The position numbers and the translations under genes are program-made. This document shows positions 9,303 through 19,537 of a stretch of DNA of 64,000 nt, one piece after another. The stretch comes from JBJMLO01 sp045805265 (GTDB lineage Bacteria; Actinomycetota; UBA4738; JACQTL01). The notes below the pieces were generated by a model that was not told the origin of the DNA, did no database searches, and was given only the letters and a program-made list of their open reading frames with translations. The first letter of the stretch is position 1, and each line of letters opens with the position of its first letter. The DNA lies in assembly GCA_045805265.1 (NCBI GenBank), contig JBJMLO010000020.1, positions 1 through 64,000 of the forward strand, given 5' to 3'.

Positions 9303-10745
9303 TCAGTGTGTCCAGGGGTCACCGGATGGCGCGTTGACGATCAGGGTGACCGCCTTGTTCGTCTTGTCGACGGTGTAGCCCTGGTAGCACGGTGTGTTGA
9401 CGGGGGAGTTCTTGCAGAGCAGCAAGAGCCCCACGTAGTACCCGGAGCGCAGCAGGGACGTCCCGTTCTGGGTGGCGAACGACCCGTTCGCCTGCGGCCT
9501 CGCGTAGCAGACCTGGTACTTCGCGGCGGCCCGGAGCGGGCTGACGATCGTGTAGAAGAGCTGCTTCGCGCCCGTTCCACCCACCACGTTGAACGTGATC
9601 GCCTCCGACTCGGTCGGGAGCACGTAGGTCGAGCCGGGGCACACGTTGCCCGGGTCCGCGAAGTTCTGCACGCTGAGCGAAGCGGCCAGGTAGCCCGACT
9701 GGGCGTCGGCGAAGACTTCGTACGCCGTCCCGCCGCTCGAGGTCTTGGGCAGATGGCACCGGGCCCCTCCGCCCGTGCACTGCACCACGCTCGTGTCGAC
9801 GCTGAACGAGTTCGAGACGGGACCCGTCGAGGCACTCGCGTCTACCCCAGGCTCGGCGGTCGTCGCCCGCAACGTGTATCCCACGCCCTTGGCGGCGATG
9901 CCGAACTGGGTGTCGGTGTAGGCGGCGACCCCCGGCGAGTCGGAGCCGGCGGAGGCCGTGTCGTGTCCGTTCGCCACCGACCCACCGCCGCCGCCCTGCG
10001 CGACCAAGGTGACCGTGGCGGTAGAGAAGGTGACCGTCGTGGTCTGGGGGTCGCCGGCCTCCACCCGGACCTTCACCGCGGTGCCGGCTGCGTTGTACGG
10101 ATCGGTCGTGATCTTCGTGCTCACCTGCGCCGAGGCTACTTGCAGTCCAGTGCTCGAATTCGTGAGGAAGTCCAGGCGGCACGCGGGGGTGACCGCAGTC
10201 GTGGCGGCACCGTTGACAAGGGTGAAATCGTTGCCGGGCGGCCCGCTGAAGTCGTTCGACTGCTTGACCGCCACCGTCCAGGCGAAGGGCGACCCTGCCG
10301 AGGAGCACGGCGCCTCGGCCGTGAACGACACGGTGATCGACCCGGGGTACGGCACCGACATGTTGCGCAGCTGGAGCAGTGTGTCCCCGTTCGAGGCCGG
10401 GAGGGTCGATCCCGGGCCGCTCAACGAGGGCGGTGCCGGATTCGTGCCCCCGGGAATGCAGGCGGAGCTCGTTGTGGATGTCTCGCAGCGGAGCCGCGTG
10501 CCAGCCGGCAAGGTGATATTGGCCGACCCGATCGTCTGAGGATTCGGCCCCTGGTTCGTGATGGTGAGGCCGTACTGATACGTGGACCCGGCCTCGACGC
10601 TCGCCCGTGTCACTGAGAACGAGAAATTCTTGATGGCCGGGTTCGCGGCCAGGGCCGGCTGGAGATACGCGGCGGAGCTCAACAGGAGCAGAGCTCCCAC
10701 GACAAAAGTTACGCGCAGCTTCCGCATTCGAAGTGCTGCCATCAT
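9303..10745 (-). CDS. secreted protein with DUF11-like N-terminal domain
   Basis: About 480 residues. The chosen start gives MMAALRMRK and then a signal peptide (LRVTFVVGALLLLSSAAYL, QPALA). Residues ~40-120 (TYQYGLTITNQGPNPQTIG, ANITLPAGTRLRC) resemble the DUF11/CARDB-type beta-sandwich found in bacterial surface proteins. The remainder is Thr/Ser/Gly-rich with several Cys pairs (CETSTTSSAC, CTGGGARC, CKNSPVNTPC), suggesting disulfide-bonded extracellular domains. No catalytic motif is visible. An SD-like GGAGG lies further upstream, before an alternative GTG, so a start about 28 codons earlier is possible. A structural or adhesive surface role is plausible but not shown. Confidence 0.65.
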   Translation of the reverse strand: MMAALRMRKLRVTFVVGALLLLSSAAYLQPALAANPAIKNFSFSVTRASVEAGSTYQYGLTITNQGPNPQTIGSANITLPAGTRLRCETSTTSSACIPGGTNPAPPSLSGPGSTLPASNGDTLLQLRNMSVPYPGSITVSFTAEAPCSSAGSPFAWTVAVKQSNDFSGPPGNDFTLVNGAATTAVTPACRLDFLTNSSTGLQVASAQVSTKITTDPYNAAGTAVKVRVEAGDPQTTTVTFSTATVTLVAQGGGGGSVANGHDTASAGSDSPGVAAYTDTQFGIAAKGVGYTLRATTAEPGVDASASTGPVSNSFSVDTSVVQCTGGGARCHLPKTSSGGTAYEVFADAQSGYLAASLSVQNFADPGNVCPGSTYVLPTESEAITFNVVGGTGAKQLFYTIVSPLRAAAKYQVCYARPQANGSFATQNGTSLLRSGYYVGLLLLCKNSPVNTPCYQGYTVDKTNKAVTLIVNAPSGDPWTH

Positions 10746-10820
10746 TACCCCCCGCTGTCGATCATCCCGGGTCCGCCGAGCGACGGACACCTCACTCACT
10801 CGGAGACCCACCTCCGATTG

Positions 10821-10856
10821 ACCTACAGGATTGTACAGGTGTGTCCACGAAGTCAA
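10821..10856 (-). promoter_or_regulatory. promoter with overlapping direct repeat for the DUF11-like gene
   Basis: On the minus strand TTGACT (10851-10856) is followed after 15 bases by a near-consensus -10 TACAAT (10830-10835). CCTGTA occurs twice with a 10-base period across the -10, so a regulator using direct repeats could bind on one face of the helix there. The spacer is shorter than the usual 17. Confidence 0.4.
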
Positions 10857-10979
10857 TGGGCCCAAACGGACGATTGGTGGCCGGGAGGATCGCCGGACCG
10901 TCACGCCCGTTGAGCTCCTGACTCCATGCTTCGCCGGCGTGGTGCTGATCGCCTCGGGGTGAGCGATCGGCGCTCTCGG

Positions 10980-10985
10980 TACCCT
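10980..10985 (+). promoter_or_regulatory. -10 element TACCCT for rlmN
   Basis: TACCCT ends 8 bases before the ATG of rlmN and no SD is visible, so the transcript is likely leaderless or nearly so. Confidence 0.4.
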
Positions 10986-10993
10986 CGGAGTCG

Positions 10994-12103
10994 ATGAACG
11001 CCTACGACCTGTCGCTGGACGAACTGTCGGAACGGCTCGCCGCCTTGGGCGAGCCACCGTTCCGAGCCCGCCAGGTGTTCGACGGCCTGTGGCGGCGCGC
11101 GGCGACCTACGAGGAGCTGACGGACCTCCCTCGGGCGCTCCGCGAACGCCTGACGGAGGAGCTCCCCGCCGGGCTCGACGTGATCACCGAGCGCGACGCC
11201 GACGACGGGGCGACCCGGAAAGGGTTGCTGCGACTCGGCGATGGCCACATCGTCGAGGCCGTGCTGATGGCTTATCCCCACCGGATGACGGTGTGCGTGT
11301 CCAGCCAGACGGGATGCGCCATGGGCTGCGGGTTCTGCGCCACCGGGCAGATGGGGCTGCTCAACAACCTGACCGCCGGCGAGATCGCCTCGCAGGTCGT
11401 GTGGGCCCACCGGGCCGCCCGGGCGGCCCGGCCCGGCGTCGAGAAGCCCCTCACGAACGTGGTCTTCATGGGGATGGGCGAGCCCCTGGCGAACTACCGG
11501 CACACCCGCGACGCGGTGACGCGGCTGCTCGACCCCGCCGGGCTCGACCTGGGGGCCCGGCACGTCACGGTGTCCACGGTCGGCGTCGTCCCCGGCATCC
11601 GGCGCCTGGCCGAGGACCATCCTCAGGTGGGGCTGGCGGTCAGCCTCCACGCCGCCGACGACGATCTCCGCAGCGAGCTGGTGCCGGTGAACCGCCTGTG
11701 GCCGCTGGGCGAGCTGGAACAGTCGGTCGCCGACTGGAGGGAGCGCACGCACCGCCGGCCCTCCATCGAGTGGACCATGATCGACGGGGTCAACGACGAC
11801 ACCCGGCAGGCCCGCCTGCTCGCGCCGCTCGCCCGGCGGATGCACGCCCACGTCAACCTGATCCCGATGAACCCGACGCCGCACTCCGGGTACCGGCCGA
11901 GCTCCCGGGAACGGATCCGGCGGTTCGCCGACGTCGTCCGGGAAGGCGGCGTCCCCGTCACCGTCCGGGACACCCGGGGCCGCGAGATCGACGCCGCCTG
12001 CGGCCAGCTGCACTGGGACGCTGCGGCGGCCACCCCGTCGGAGCATCCCGTGGGCGACCGCGAGCTGCCCGCCCGCGAGGAACTCGAGGCCGCGGTCCGG
12101 TGA
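10994..12103 (+). CDS. rlmN: dual-specificity 23S rRNA/tRNA adenine C2-methyltransferase RlmN
   Basis: 369 residues, normal length for RlmN. It is a radical-SAM enzyme that methylates C2 of A2503 in 23S rRNA (and A37 in some tRNAs). The [4Fe-4S] motif CxxxCxxC is C108-A-M-G-C112-G-F-C115, followed by the GMGEP segment (VVFMGMGEPLANY) that contacts SAM. The C-terminal Cys used in the methyl-transfer mechanism is present in DAACGQL. The N-terminal segment (LSLDELSERLAALGEPPFRARQVFDGLW) is the usual accessory domain. The following acetyltransferase gene overlaps by four bases (GTGA), so the two are translationally coupled. Confidence 0.95.
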   Translation: MNAYDLSLDELSERLAALGEPPFRARQVFDGLWRRAATYEELTDLPRALRERLTEELPAGLDVITERDADDGATRKGLLRLGDGHIVEAVLMAYPHRMTVCVSSQTGCAMGCGFCATGQMGLLNNLTAGEIASQVVWAHRAARAARPGVEKPLTNVVFMGMGEPLANYRHTRDAVTRLLDPAGLDLGARHVTVSTVGVVPGIRRLAEDHPQVGLAVSLHAADDDLRSELVPVNRLWPLGELEQSVADWRERTHRRPSIEWTMIDGVNDDTRQARLLAPLARRMHAHVNLIPMNPTPHSGYRPSSRERIRRFADVVREGGVPVTVRDTRGREIDAACGQLHWDAAAATPSEHPVGDRELPAREELEAAVR

Positions 12104-12639
12104 CCGGGGTGTCGCCTGACGGCGAGCTGGTGATCCGCCGGGCCGGTTCGGCCGAGGTCGACCAGGCGGCCCGGGTCCTGGAGGACGCCATCGAATGGGC
12201 CGCCGAGCTGGGGTTCGACTCCTGGCCACCCGGCACGTTCTCCGACCCCGGTGCCTGGGGCCACGGGCGGCTCCTCGAGGCACTGGACTCCCATGGGCTG
12301 TTCCTGGCGAGGCGCGCGGGCGAGACCCTGGCGACGTTCTCGCTGCTGCCCGAGGACCAGCTGTTCTGGCCGGACGCCGTCGACGACGGGCTGTACCTCC
12401 ACCGGTTCGCCGTGCGGCGCGCACACCCGGGTGCGGGCATCGGCGCGCAGTGCCTGCAGTTCATGCGCGAAGAAGTCGGGCGCGCCGGGCACCGATTCCT
12501 CCGCCTCGACTGCCTCGCCGAGAACCCCGGGATCCGCCGCTACTACGAGCGAGCAGGCTTCGAGCACCGCGGCGACACGGTCGTGAACGACATGCGGTTC
12601 AGCCTGTACGAGCTCGATGCTTCCGGCACCCGGAACTGA
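12100..12639 (+). CDS. GNAT-family N-acetyltransferase
   Basis: About 179 residues. The GTG start overlaps the rlmN stop as GTGA. The fold is that of a GNAT acetyltransferase: VIRRAGSAEVDQAARVLEDAIEW at the N-terminus, the acetyl-CoA motif in LHRFAVRRAHPGAGIGAQ, and the final RRYYERAGFEHRGD strand-helix. The substrate cannot be told; the coupling to rlmN hints at a translation-related target, though unrelated pairings of this kind are common. Confidence 0.85.
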   Translation: MTGVSPDGELVIRRAGSAEVDQAARVLEDAIEWAAELGFDSWPPGTFSDPGAWGHGRLLEALDSHGLFLARRAGETLATFSLLPEDQLFWPDAVDDGLYLHRFAVRRAHPGAGIGAQCLQFMREEVGRAGHRFLRLDCLAENPGIRRYYERAGFEHRGDTVVNDMRFSLYELDASGTRN

Positions 12640-12693
12640 CTTCGGACCACGACAAGCGGAGCAATCGTTTCACCTTCCTCGCGCTCGGGTACC

Positions 12694-12699
12694 TAGATT
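12694..12699 (+). promoter_or_regulatory. candidate -10 (TAGATT) for the third BNR protein
   Basis: TAGATT lies about 60 bases before the ATG at 12758, which has a good GAGGAGG ribosome binding site. No convincing -35 is present at the right spacing. Confidence 0.3.
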
Positions 12700-12757
12700 C
12701 CGGCATCCGGCGGCGGAGGACAACGCCTTGCGCCGCGAATCGGGACGAGGAGGGGCA

Positions 12758-14212
12758 ATGCGATTCAAGTACGCCGCGCTGTTGGCAACCGCCGGGCTGG
12801 TGTTCACCATGCTGGGCGCCCCCGCGTCGGCCGGCACGACCGTGCCGACCGCGTCGATCGCGACGGTCGGGACCCGCAACGGGGGCGGGGAGCCGTCGCT
12901 CGTCACGGGCCCGGGCGGGATGCTCTATGCGTCCTGGCCGGGGGACATCATGGGCTTCGCCCGCTCTGGCAACGGCGGCAAGACCTGGACCCAGGGCGGG
13001 CAGCCGGCGGACGCCGGGTCCGTCGGCGACACGTCGGTCAGCACCGACGCCTCCGGCGCCGTGTACGAGACGAACCTCAACGTCGTCAACTTCCCCGACA
13101 ACACACAGAACTCACTGCAGATCTCGCTGTGGAAGTCGTTCGACAAGGGCGCGACCTGGCCGCAGGAGGCGACCGGTGCGCTCGAGCCGACCAACGCGAG
13201 CGGCCAGCCCTTCTTCGTGGACCGGCAGTGGACCGACGCCTGGATCCCCCCGCACAAGACCACGAACCAGGCCGTCGTGGGGCTCTCCTACCACGACTTC
13301 GTGCCCAGCCAGATCTGGGTGAACATGTCGACGGACGGCGGGAGGACGTTCGGACCGCCCGTCGACGTCATCAACTCGCCGCTGGCCGAGGCCGACAGCT
13401 TCTGCAGCACGATCCCGGGCGGGCTGCGGATCGTCCCCTCTGGCCCCCACGCCGGCCGGATCTACGTGGCCTGGCTCGCCGCCGACGCGGCAAACGCGGC
13501 CACCGGCTGCAACCTCACCCAGCTCCAGGCCTTCCACACGGTCTGGACCGCGTGGTCCGACGACCTGGGCAAGACCTGGACCGACCAGCTGGTGTTCGAC
13601 GCCGGCCCGCTGCACGACGGGTCGGAGATCTTCGCGGACCTCACCCTCGACAACCAGGGCAACCCGTACGTCGCGTTCCCCATGAACATCGGGAACGAGT
13701 ACGACATGTTCGTCGAGTACTCGCTCGACGGCGGGAAGACGTGGAACGGGAAGAGCGACGGGACCGGCACGCCGTACCAGGCGAGCACCAGCACGGGGAC
13801 CCACTACTTCGCGGCGATCGGCGCCGGGAAGCCGGGCGAGGTCGACGTGGCCTATCTGTACTCGCCGACCGTGGTCACGAGCCTGCCGGACGGCAAGCCC
13901 AACGAGCCCACCAGCGACGCCAACGCGGACTGGTACATCCACATGTCGCAGACGACCAACCTTGCGTCCGGGAAGTTCACGGAGGTGAATTTCACGCCGC
14001 AGTCCGTGCACCACGGCGACGTGTGCACGCTGGGCATCTTCTGCGCGGCCGTCCCGGGCACGAACCGCGACCTCCTCGACTTCATCGACCTCGCCGTCGA
14101 CTCCCACGGTCTTGCCCACGTGGCGTTCACGTCGGTGGACGGCCAGATGCCGGAAGGGATCTTCGCGGCGAACCAGACCGGCGGGCCAACCGTCGGCGCA
14201 GGAGGGCACTGA
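12758..14212 (+). CDS. secreted BNR-repeat (sialidase-superfamily) protein
   Basis: About 484 residues. ATG at 12758 is preceded by ACGAGGAGGGGC and starts a clean Sec signal peptide (RFKYAALLATAGLVFTMLG, then APASAG). Asp-box motifs are spread through the mature protein (RSGNGGKTWTQG, SFDKGATWPQE, STDGGRTFGPP, SDDLGKTWTD, SLDGGKTWNG), and the paired loop phrases (IYVAWLAADAA, VAFPMNIGNEYD) fit a six-bladed propeller. Catalytic residues of true sialidases (Arg triad, Tyr/Glu) could not be assigned. It converges on the mmsA-like gene with a 22-base gap. Confidence 0.75.
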   Translation: MRFKYAALLATAGLVFTMLGAPASAGTTVPTASIATVGTRNGGGEPSLVTGPGGMLYASWPGDIMGFARSGNGGKTWTQGGQPADAGSVGDTSVSTDASGAVYETNLNVVNFPDNTQNSLQISLWKSFDKGATWPQEATGALEPTNASGQPFFVDRQWTDAWIPPHKTTNQAVVGLSYHDFVPSQIWVNMSTDGGRTFGPPVDVINSPLAEADSFCSTIPGGLRIVPSGPHAGRIYVAWLAADAANAATGCNLTQLQAFHTVWTAWSDDLGKTWTDQLVFDAGPLHDGSEIFADLTLDNQGNPYVAFPMNIGNEYDMFVEYSLDGGKTWNGKSDGTGTPYQASTSTGTHYFAAIGAGKPGEVDVAYLYSPTVVTSLPDGKPNEPTSDANADWYIHMSQTTNLASGKFTEVNFTPQSVHHGDVCTLGIFCAAVPGTNRDLLDFIDLAVDSHGLAHVAFTSVDGQMPEGIFAANQTGGPTVGAGGH

Positions 14213-14234
14213 CCCCGCTTCCTCCGGTGGCGGA

Positions 14235-15719
<1,485 letters not shown>

Positions 15720-15724
15720 GGGAA

Positions 15725-17104
15725 TCAGCCTCCGTATCCGAACGGCGAGCGCGGGATGAACTTCCCGGCGCCCTCCCGCCCGTGCCACTCACCGTCCGAG
15801 ACCAGGACCTGACCGCGCTGCATGACCACCTCGGGGAGGCCCTTCACGGTCCATCCCTCGTAGCAGGAGTAGTCCACGTTCATGTGGTGCGTCTCCGCGG
15901 AGATCGTGCGTTCCTTCTCCGGGTCGAACACCACGATGTCGGCGTCGAACCCCGGCGCGATGGTCCCCTTGCGTGGGTACAGGCCCATCATCCGCGCGGG
16001 GGCGGTCGCGACCACCTCGACGAACCGGTTGAGCGAGATGTGGCCGTTCACCACTCCCTGGTACAGCAGCGTGAACCGGTCCTCCACGCTCGGCAGCCCG
16101 TTGGGGATCTTGGCGAAATTCCCGATGCCGAGCTCCTTCTGCCCCTTGTAGTTGAAGGGCGCGTGGTCGGTGGACACCACCTGGAGGTCGCCGGCCTTGA
16201 GACCCGCCCACAGGTCGTCGTGGTGATCGGCCGGCCGCAGCGGCGGCGAGCACACGAACTTCGCGCCCTCGAACCCCGGCCGGGCCATGTCGTCGGCCGA
16301 CAGGTACAGGTACTGGGGACAGGTCTCGGCGTACGCCGGCAGCCCGCGATCGCGCGCCTCCCGCACCTCGTTCAGCGCGTCCCTCGAGCTGAGATGAACG
16401 ATGTACGTCGGGCACCCCGCCAGCTCGGCCAGCTTGAACGCCCGGTTGACCGCCTCGCCCTCCATGATCGCCGGGCGGCTCATTCCATGGAATTGCGGGT
16501 CGGTCTTGCCCTCGGCAACGTACTGGTCGACCAGCACGTTGATCGGCCCGCCGTTCTCGGCGTGCATGAGGATCAGCCCACCGGCGTCCGCGGCCTTCCG
16601 CATAGCCCGGAAGATCGACGCGTCGTCCGACATGAACACGCCCGGGTAGGCCATGAACAGCTTGAACGACGGCACGCCCTCCGAGATCAGCGTGTCCATC
16701 TCGTTCAGGACGCCGTCGTTGACCTCCCGGATGATCATGTGCAGCCCGTAATCGGTCTGTGCCTTGGTGGCCTTCTCGAACCAGGTGTCGAGCCCCTCGC
16801 GGAGCGTCCCTCCGTAGTCCTGGACGGCGAAGTCGACGGACGTCGTCGTTCCCCCGAACGCCGCGGCCCGCGTCCCGGTCCCGAAGTCGTCCGAGCAGAA
16901 CGACCCCCCGAACGGCAGGTCGTAGTGCGTGTGCACGTCGATCCCCCCCGGCATGACGAACTTCCCGGTGGCATCGATCGTGCGCTCGGGCTCGGCCACG
17001 ATGTTCACCCCAATCGTCGCGACCTTCTCGTCCTCGACAAGCACGTCGGCCAGCACCGACTCGGTGGCAGTGACAACGGTCCCCCCCGTGATCAGCGTTC
17101 GCAC
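15725..17104 (-). CDS. hydA: dihydropyrimidinase (hydantoinase)
   Basis: 459 residues, amidohydrolase superfamily. The start is GTG at 17104 with AAGGAGGGC upstream. Metal ligands H58 and H60 are in DVHTHYD, the carboxylated bridging Lys148 in VPSFKLFMAYPG, later His ligands in MHAENG and IVHLSS, and the final Asp in STDHAPF; the substrate loop CSPPLRP is typical of dihydropyrimidinases. It opens dihydrouracil or dihydrothymine to N-carbamoyl-beta-alanine or -aminoisobutyrate. It is followed by mmsA and preceded, after a 277-base gap, by the aminotransferase of the same pathway. In that gap I see no gene and no clear promoter or terminator. Confidence 0.92.
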   Translation of the reverse strand: MRTLITGGTVVTATESVLADVLVEDEKVATIGVNIVAEPERTIDATGKFVMPGGIDVHTHYDLPFGGSFCSDDFGTGTRAAAFGGTTTSVDFAVQDYGGTLREGLDTWFEKATKAQTDYGLHMIIREVNDGVLNEMDTLISEGVPSFKLFMAYPGVFMSDDASIFRAMRKAADAGGLILMHAENGGPINVLVDQYVAEGKTDPQFHGMSRPAIMEGEAVNRAFKLAELAGCPTYIVHLSSRDALNEVREARDRGLPAYAETCPQYLYLSADDMARPGFEGAKFVCSPPLRPADHHDDLWAGLKAGDLQVVSTDHAPFNYKGQKELGIGNFAKIPNGLPSVEDRFTLLYQGVVNGHISLNRFVEVVATAPARMMGLYPRKGTIAPGFDADIVVFDPEKERTISAETHHMNVDYSCYEGWTVKGLPEVVMQRGQVLVSDGEWHGREGAGKFIPRSPFGYGG

Positions 17105-17381
17105 CCTCGTCAGCCCTCCTTCCGGTTGATTCCGGGACCTGCGGCGGCCATCGCCCCCGTGCCGCAGCCACTCACCCTGAGTCGGTAAGCAGGGGAGGTC
17201 GGCGGGGTCGCCGGGGAGGCGGAGGGTGGCCCTACGCGGCAGCGCCAACGGACCGCACCCACCGTGGCGTGCGTGCGCAGCCGTGGGGGGCGCCGCCCGG
17301 AGCCGACCGTAGGCGCACCCCGCCGACCACCCGCGTAATCCCTCCGCAGGTACGGACTTGGAGTTGGCCGAGGCACCACGG

Positions 17382-18695
17382 TCACAGCCGCGCCTCGCCG
17401 AGCGCGGCGTCGAGCGTCTCGATGGCCCTGGCCGCGTCCTCCTCGGTGATGGACAGCGGCGGCGCCATCCGAAGGACGTTGCCGTACAACCCGCCCTTGC
17501 CGACGAGCAGGCCGCGCTCCTTCGTCCCCTCCATGACCTGTCCGGCGACGTCGGCGGCGGGTTCCTTGGTCCCGCGGTCCTTGACCAGCTCCATCCCGAG
17601 CAGGAGGCCCTTGCCCCGGACCTCGCCGACGGCCTCGTGGCGCTCGCCCAAGTCTCGCAGCCCGTCCATCAGGAACTTCCCGACACGCTGCGCATTGTGC
17701 TGGAGGTCCTGTTCCTCCAGGTGCTCGAGGTTCGCGAGCGCATAGGTCGTCGCGAGCGGGTTTCCGCCGAACGTCGAGATCGAGTTGGCCTTGACCGAGT
17801 CCACCATCTCGGTGCGTCCGACCACCGCCCCCATGGCCATCCCGTTGCCGAGGCCCTTCGCCATGACCATCGCGTCCGGCTCGACGCCGTATCCCTCAAT
17901 CCCCCAGTAGGTGTCGCCGGTCCGGCCGAACCCGGTCTGCACCTCGTCGGCGATGAACGGGATGTCGAACTCGTCCAGGATCCCCTTGACGATCGAGAAG
18001 TACTCCGGTGGCGGGGTCACGAAGCCGCCGACGCCCTGGATGGGCTCGGCGATCATCGCAGCGACGTCCCCCGAGGTAGTCGTCTCGATCACGTTGCGGA
18101 CATCCTGCGCGCACGCCACGCCGCACGACGGGTACGTGAGGTGCAACGGGCACCGGTAGCAGTACGCCGGCATCGCGTAGGACACGTTCAGCGGCGTGAG
18201 TGACGAAGCAGACCAGCCGCGGTTCCCGGTGATCCCCATCGCCCCGAACGACCGCCCGTGGTAGGAGTTCCGGAGGGCGATGATCTGGTTCGACCGGCGC
18301 CACGTCGTGGCGAACAGCAGCGCCGCGTCGATCGCCTCGGTCCCGGAGCCCACGAAGAAGGCCTTGGTGTCTCCGTCGATCGGCGCCTTCCCCGTGAGCT
18401 TCTCGGCCAGCTCGATCATCGGCCGGATCAGGTACAGCGTGGAGGTGTGCGAGATCTTCCCCGCCTGCTCGCGCAGCGCGTCGACGATCTTCTCCACCGC
18501 GTGGCCGGAGATCGTCGTGACGATCCCGCCGAAAAAATCCAGGTATTCCTTGCCCGAGGAATCCCACACCCTGGTGCCCTCACCGCGGACCAACTCGATG
18601 GGCTCCTGGTAGTACAGCGCGACCCAGTTCGGGATCACCTTCCGGTGGCGTTCCAGCAGGGCCGCGGCGTCGTCGGGGAACTCCGCGGCGGTCAC
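17382..18695 (-). CDS. class III aminotransferase, probable beta-alanine/beta-aminoisobutyrate transaminase
   Basis: 437 residues, fold-type I PLP enzyme. GSGTEAIDAAL binds the cofactor phosphate, D250 in FIADEVQTGFGRTG pairs with the pyridine nitrogen, and K280 in AMVMAKGLGNG is the Schiff-base lysine. A Cys-rich insert (CYRCPLHLTYPSCGVAC) is like that in GABA/ornithine-type aminotransferases. The GTG start overlaps the stop of the beta-ureidopropionase gene (GTGA), and with the downstream semialdehyde dehydrogenase this makes beta-alanine and beta-aminoisobutyrate the likely substrates, giving malonate or methylmalonate semialdehyde. GABA or another omega-amino acid cannot be excluded. Confidence 0.85.
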   Translation of the reverse strand: MTAAEFPDDAAALLERHRKVIPNWVALYYQEPIELVRGEGTRVWDSSGKEYLDFFGGIVTTISGHAVEKIVDALREQAGKISHTSTLYLIRPMIELAEKLTGKAPIDGDTKAFFVGSGTEAIDAALLFATTWRRSNQIIALRNSYHGRSFGAMGITGNRGWSASSLTPLNVSYAMPAYCYRCPLHLTYPSCGVACAQDVRNVIETTTSGDVAAMIAEPIQGVGGFVTPPPEYFSIVKGILDEFDIPFIADEVQTGFGRTGDTYWGIEGYGVEPDAMVMAKGLGNGMAMGAVVGRTEMVDSVKANSISTFGGNPLATTYALANLEHLEEQDLQHNAQRVGKFLMDGLRDLGERHEAVGEVRGKGLLLGMELVKDRGTKEPAADVAGQVMEGTKERGLLVGKGGLYGNVLRMAPPLSITEEDAARAIETLDAALGEARL

Positions 18696-19537
18696 GGGAG
18701 CAGCTCCGTGAGCTCCCCGTACAGCTCCGGCCGGCGGTCCCGCAGGAACTGCCAGGTGTTGCGGACCTTTCGGTTCACCTCGTAGTCCACGTCGTGGACG
18801 AGCACCTCGTCGTCGGAATCGCTGGCCCTTGCCTGGATCTGCCCGCGGGGGTCGCAGAAATAGGAGGAGCCGTAGAACTTGGCGGAGTTCAACGGCTCCT
18901 CCACCCCCACCCGGTTGATCGCGGCGATCCAGTAGCCGTTCGCCACGGCATGAGCCGGCTGTTCGAGCTCCCACAGGTATTTGCTCAGCGACTCCACGGT
19001 GGCGCTCGGGTTGAACACGAGCTCAGCACCCTTCAGGCCGAGCACCCGGGCGATCTCGGGGAAGTGCCGGTCGTAGCAGATGATCAGGCCGAGGCGCCCG
19101 ACGGAGGTGTCGAACGTCGGATACCCGAGGTTCCCGGGCTTGAAGTAGAACTTCTCCCAGAAGCAGGGCCCGACCTGCGGGATGTGCGTCTTGCGGTACT
19201 TCCCGACGACGGTGCCGTCGCGCTCGATGACGACCGCGGTGTTGTAGTAAACGCCCGTCTGTTCCATCTCGTAGAACGGCACGACCAGCACCATGTTGTG
19301 CTGCTTCGCCACCTCGCGCATGCGCGTGACGGTGGGGCCGTCGTCCGGCTCGGCCGTGTCGTACCACTTGGGGTCCTGCTCGGCGCAGAAGTACGGCCCG
19401 TGGAAGATCTCCTGCAGGCACGTCACCTGCGCGCCCTCGGCGGCGGCCTTGCCGATCAGCTCGACGTGCTTGTCGACCGCCTCGTCCTTGGGCATGTTCG
19501 CGTGGGCCTGGATGACGGCCGCGCGTACAGTGGTCAT
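18692..19537 (-). CDS. beta-ureidopropionase (N-carbamoyl-beta-alanine amidohydrolase), nitrilase family
   Basis: 281 residues, full-length nitrilase/CN-hydrolase. The catalytic triad is E43 (CLQEIFHGPY), K116 (YRKTHIP) and C154 (LIICYDRHFPE). The EIFHGPYF and GPCFWEKFYF segments are those of plant/bacterial beta-ureidopropionases. It releases ammonia and CO2 from N-carbamoyl-beta-alanine or the aminoisobutyrate analogue. The ATG overlaps the LLM oxidoreductase stop (ATGA) and the stop overlaps the aminotransferase start (GTGA), so three genes are translationally coupled. Confidence 0.9.
   Translation of the reverse strand: MTTVRAAVIQAHANMPKDEAVDKHVELIGKAAAEGAQVTCLQEIFHGPYFCAEQDPKWYDTAEPDDGPTVTRMREVAKQHNMVLVVPFYEMEQTGVYYNTAVVIERDGTVVGKYRKTHIPQVGPCFWEKFYFKPGNLGYPTFDTSVGRLGLIICYDRHFPEIARVLGLKGAELVFNPSATVESLSKYLWELEQPAHAVANGYWIAAINRVGVEEPLNSAKFYGSSYFCDPRGQIQARASDSDDEVLVHDVDYEVNRKVRNTWQFLRDRRPELYGELTELLP

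Noticed and set aside
17105..17381. small gene in the gap between dihydropyrimidinase and aminotransferase genes
   Set aside because: Frames there are Arg/Pro-rich extensions of the flanking genes with no ribosome binding site of their own.
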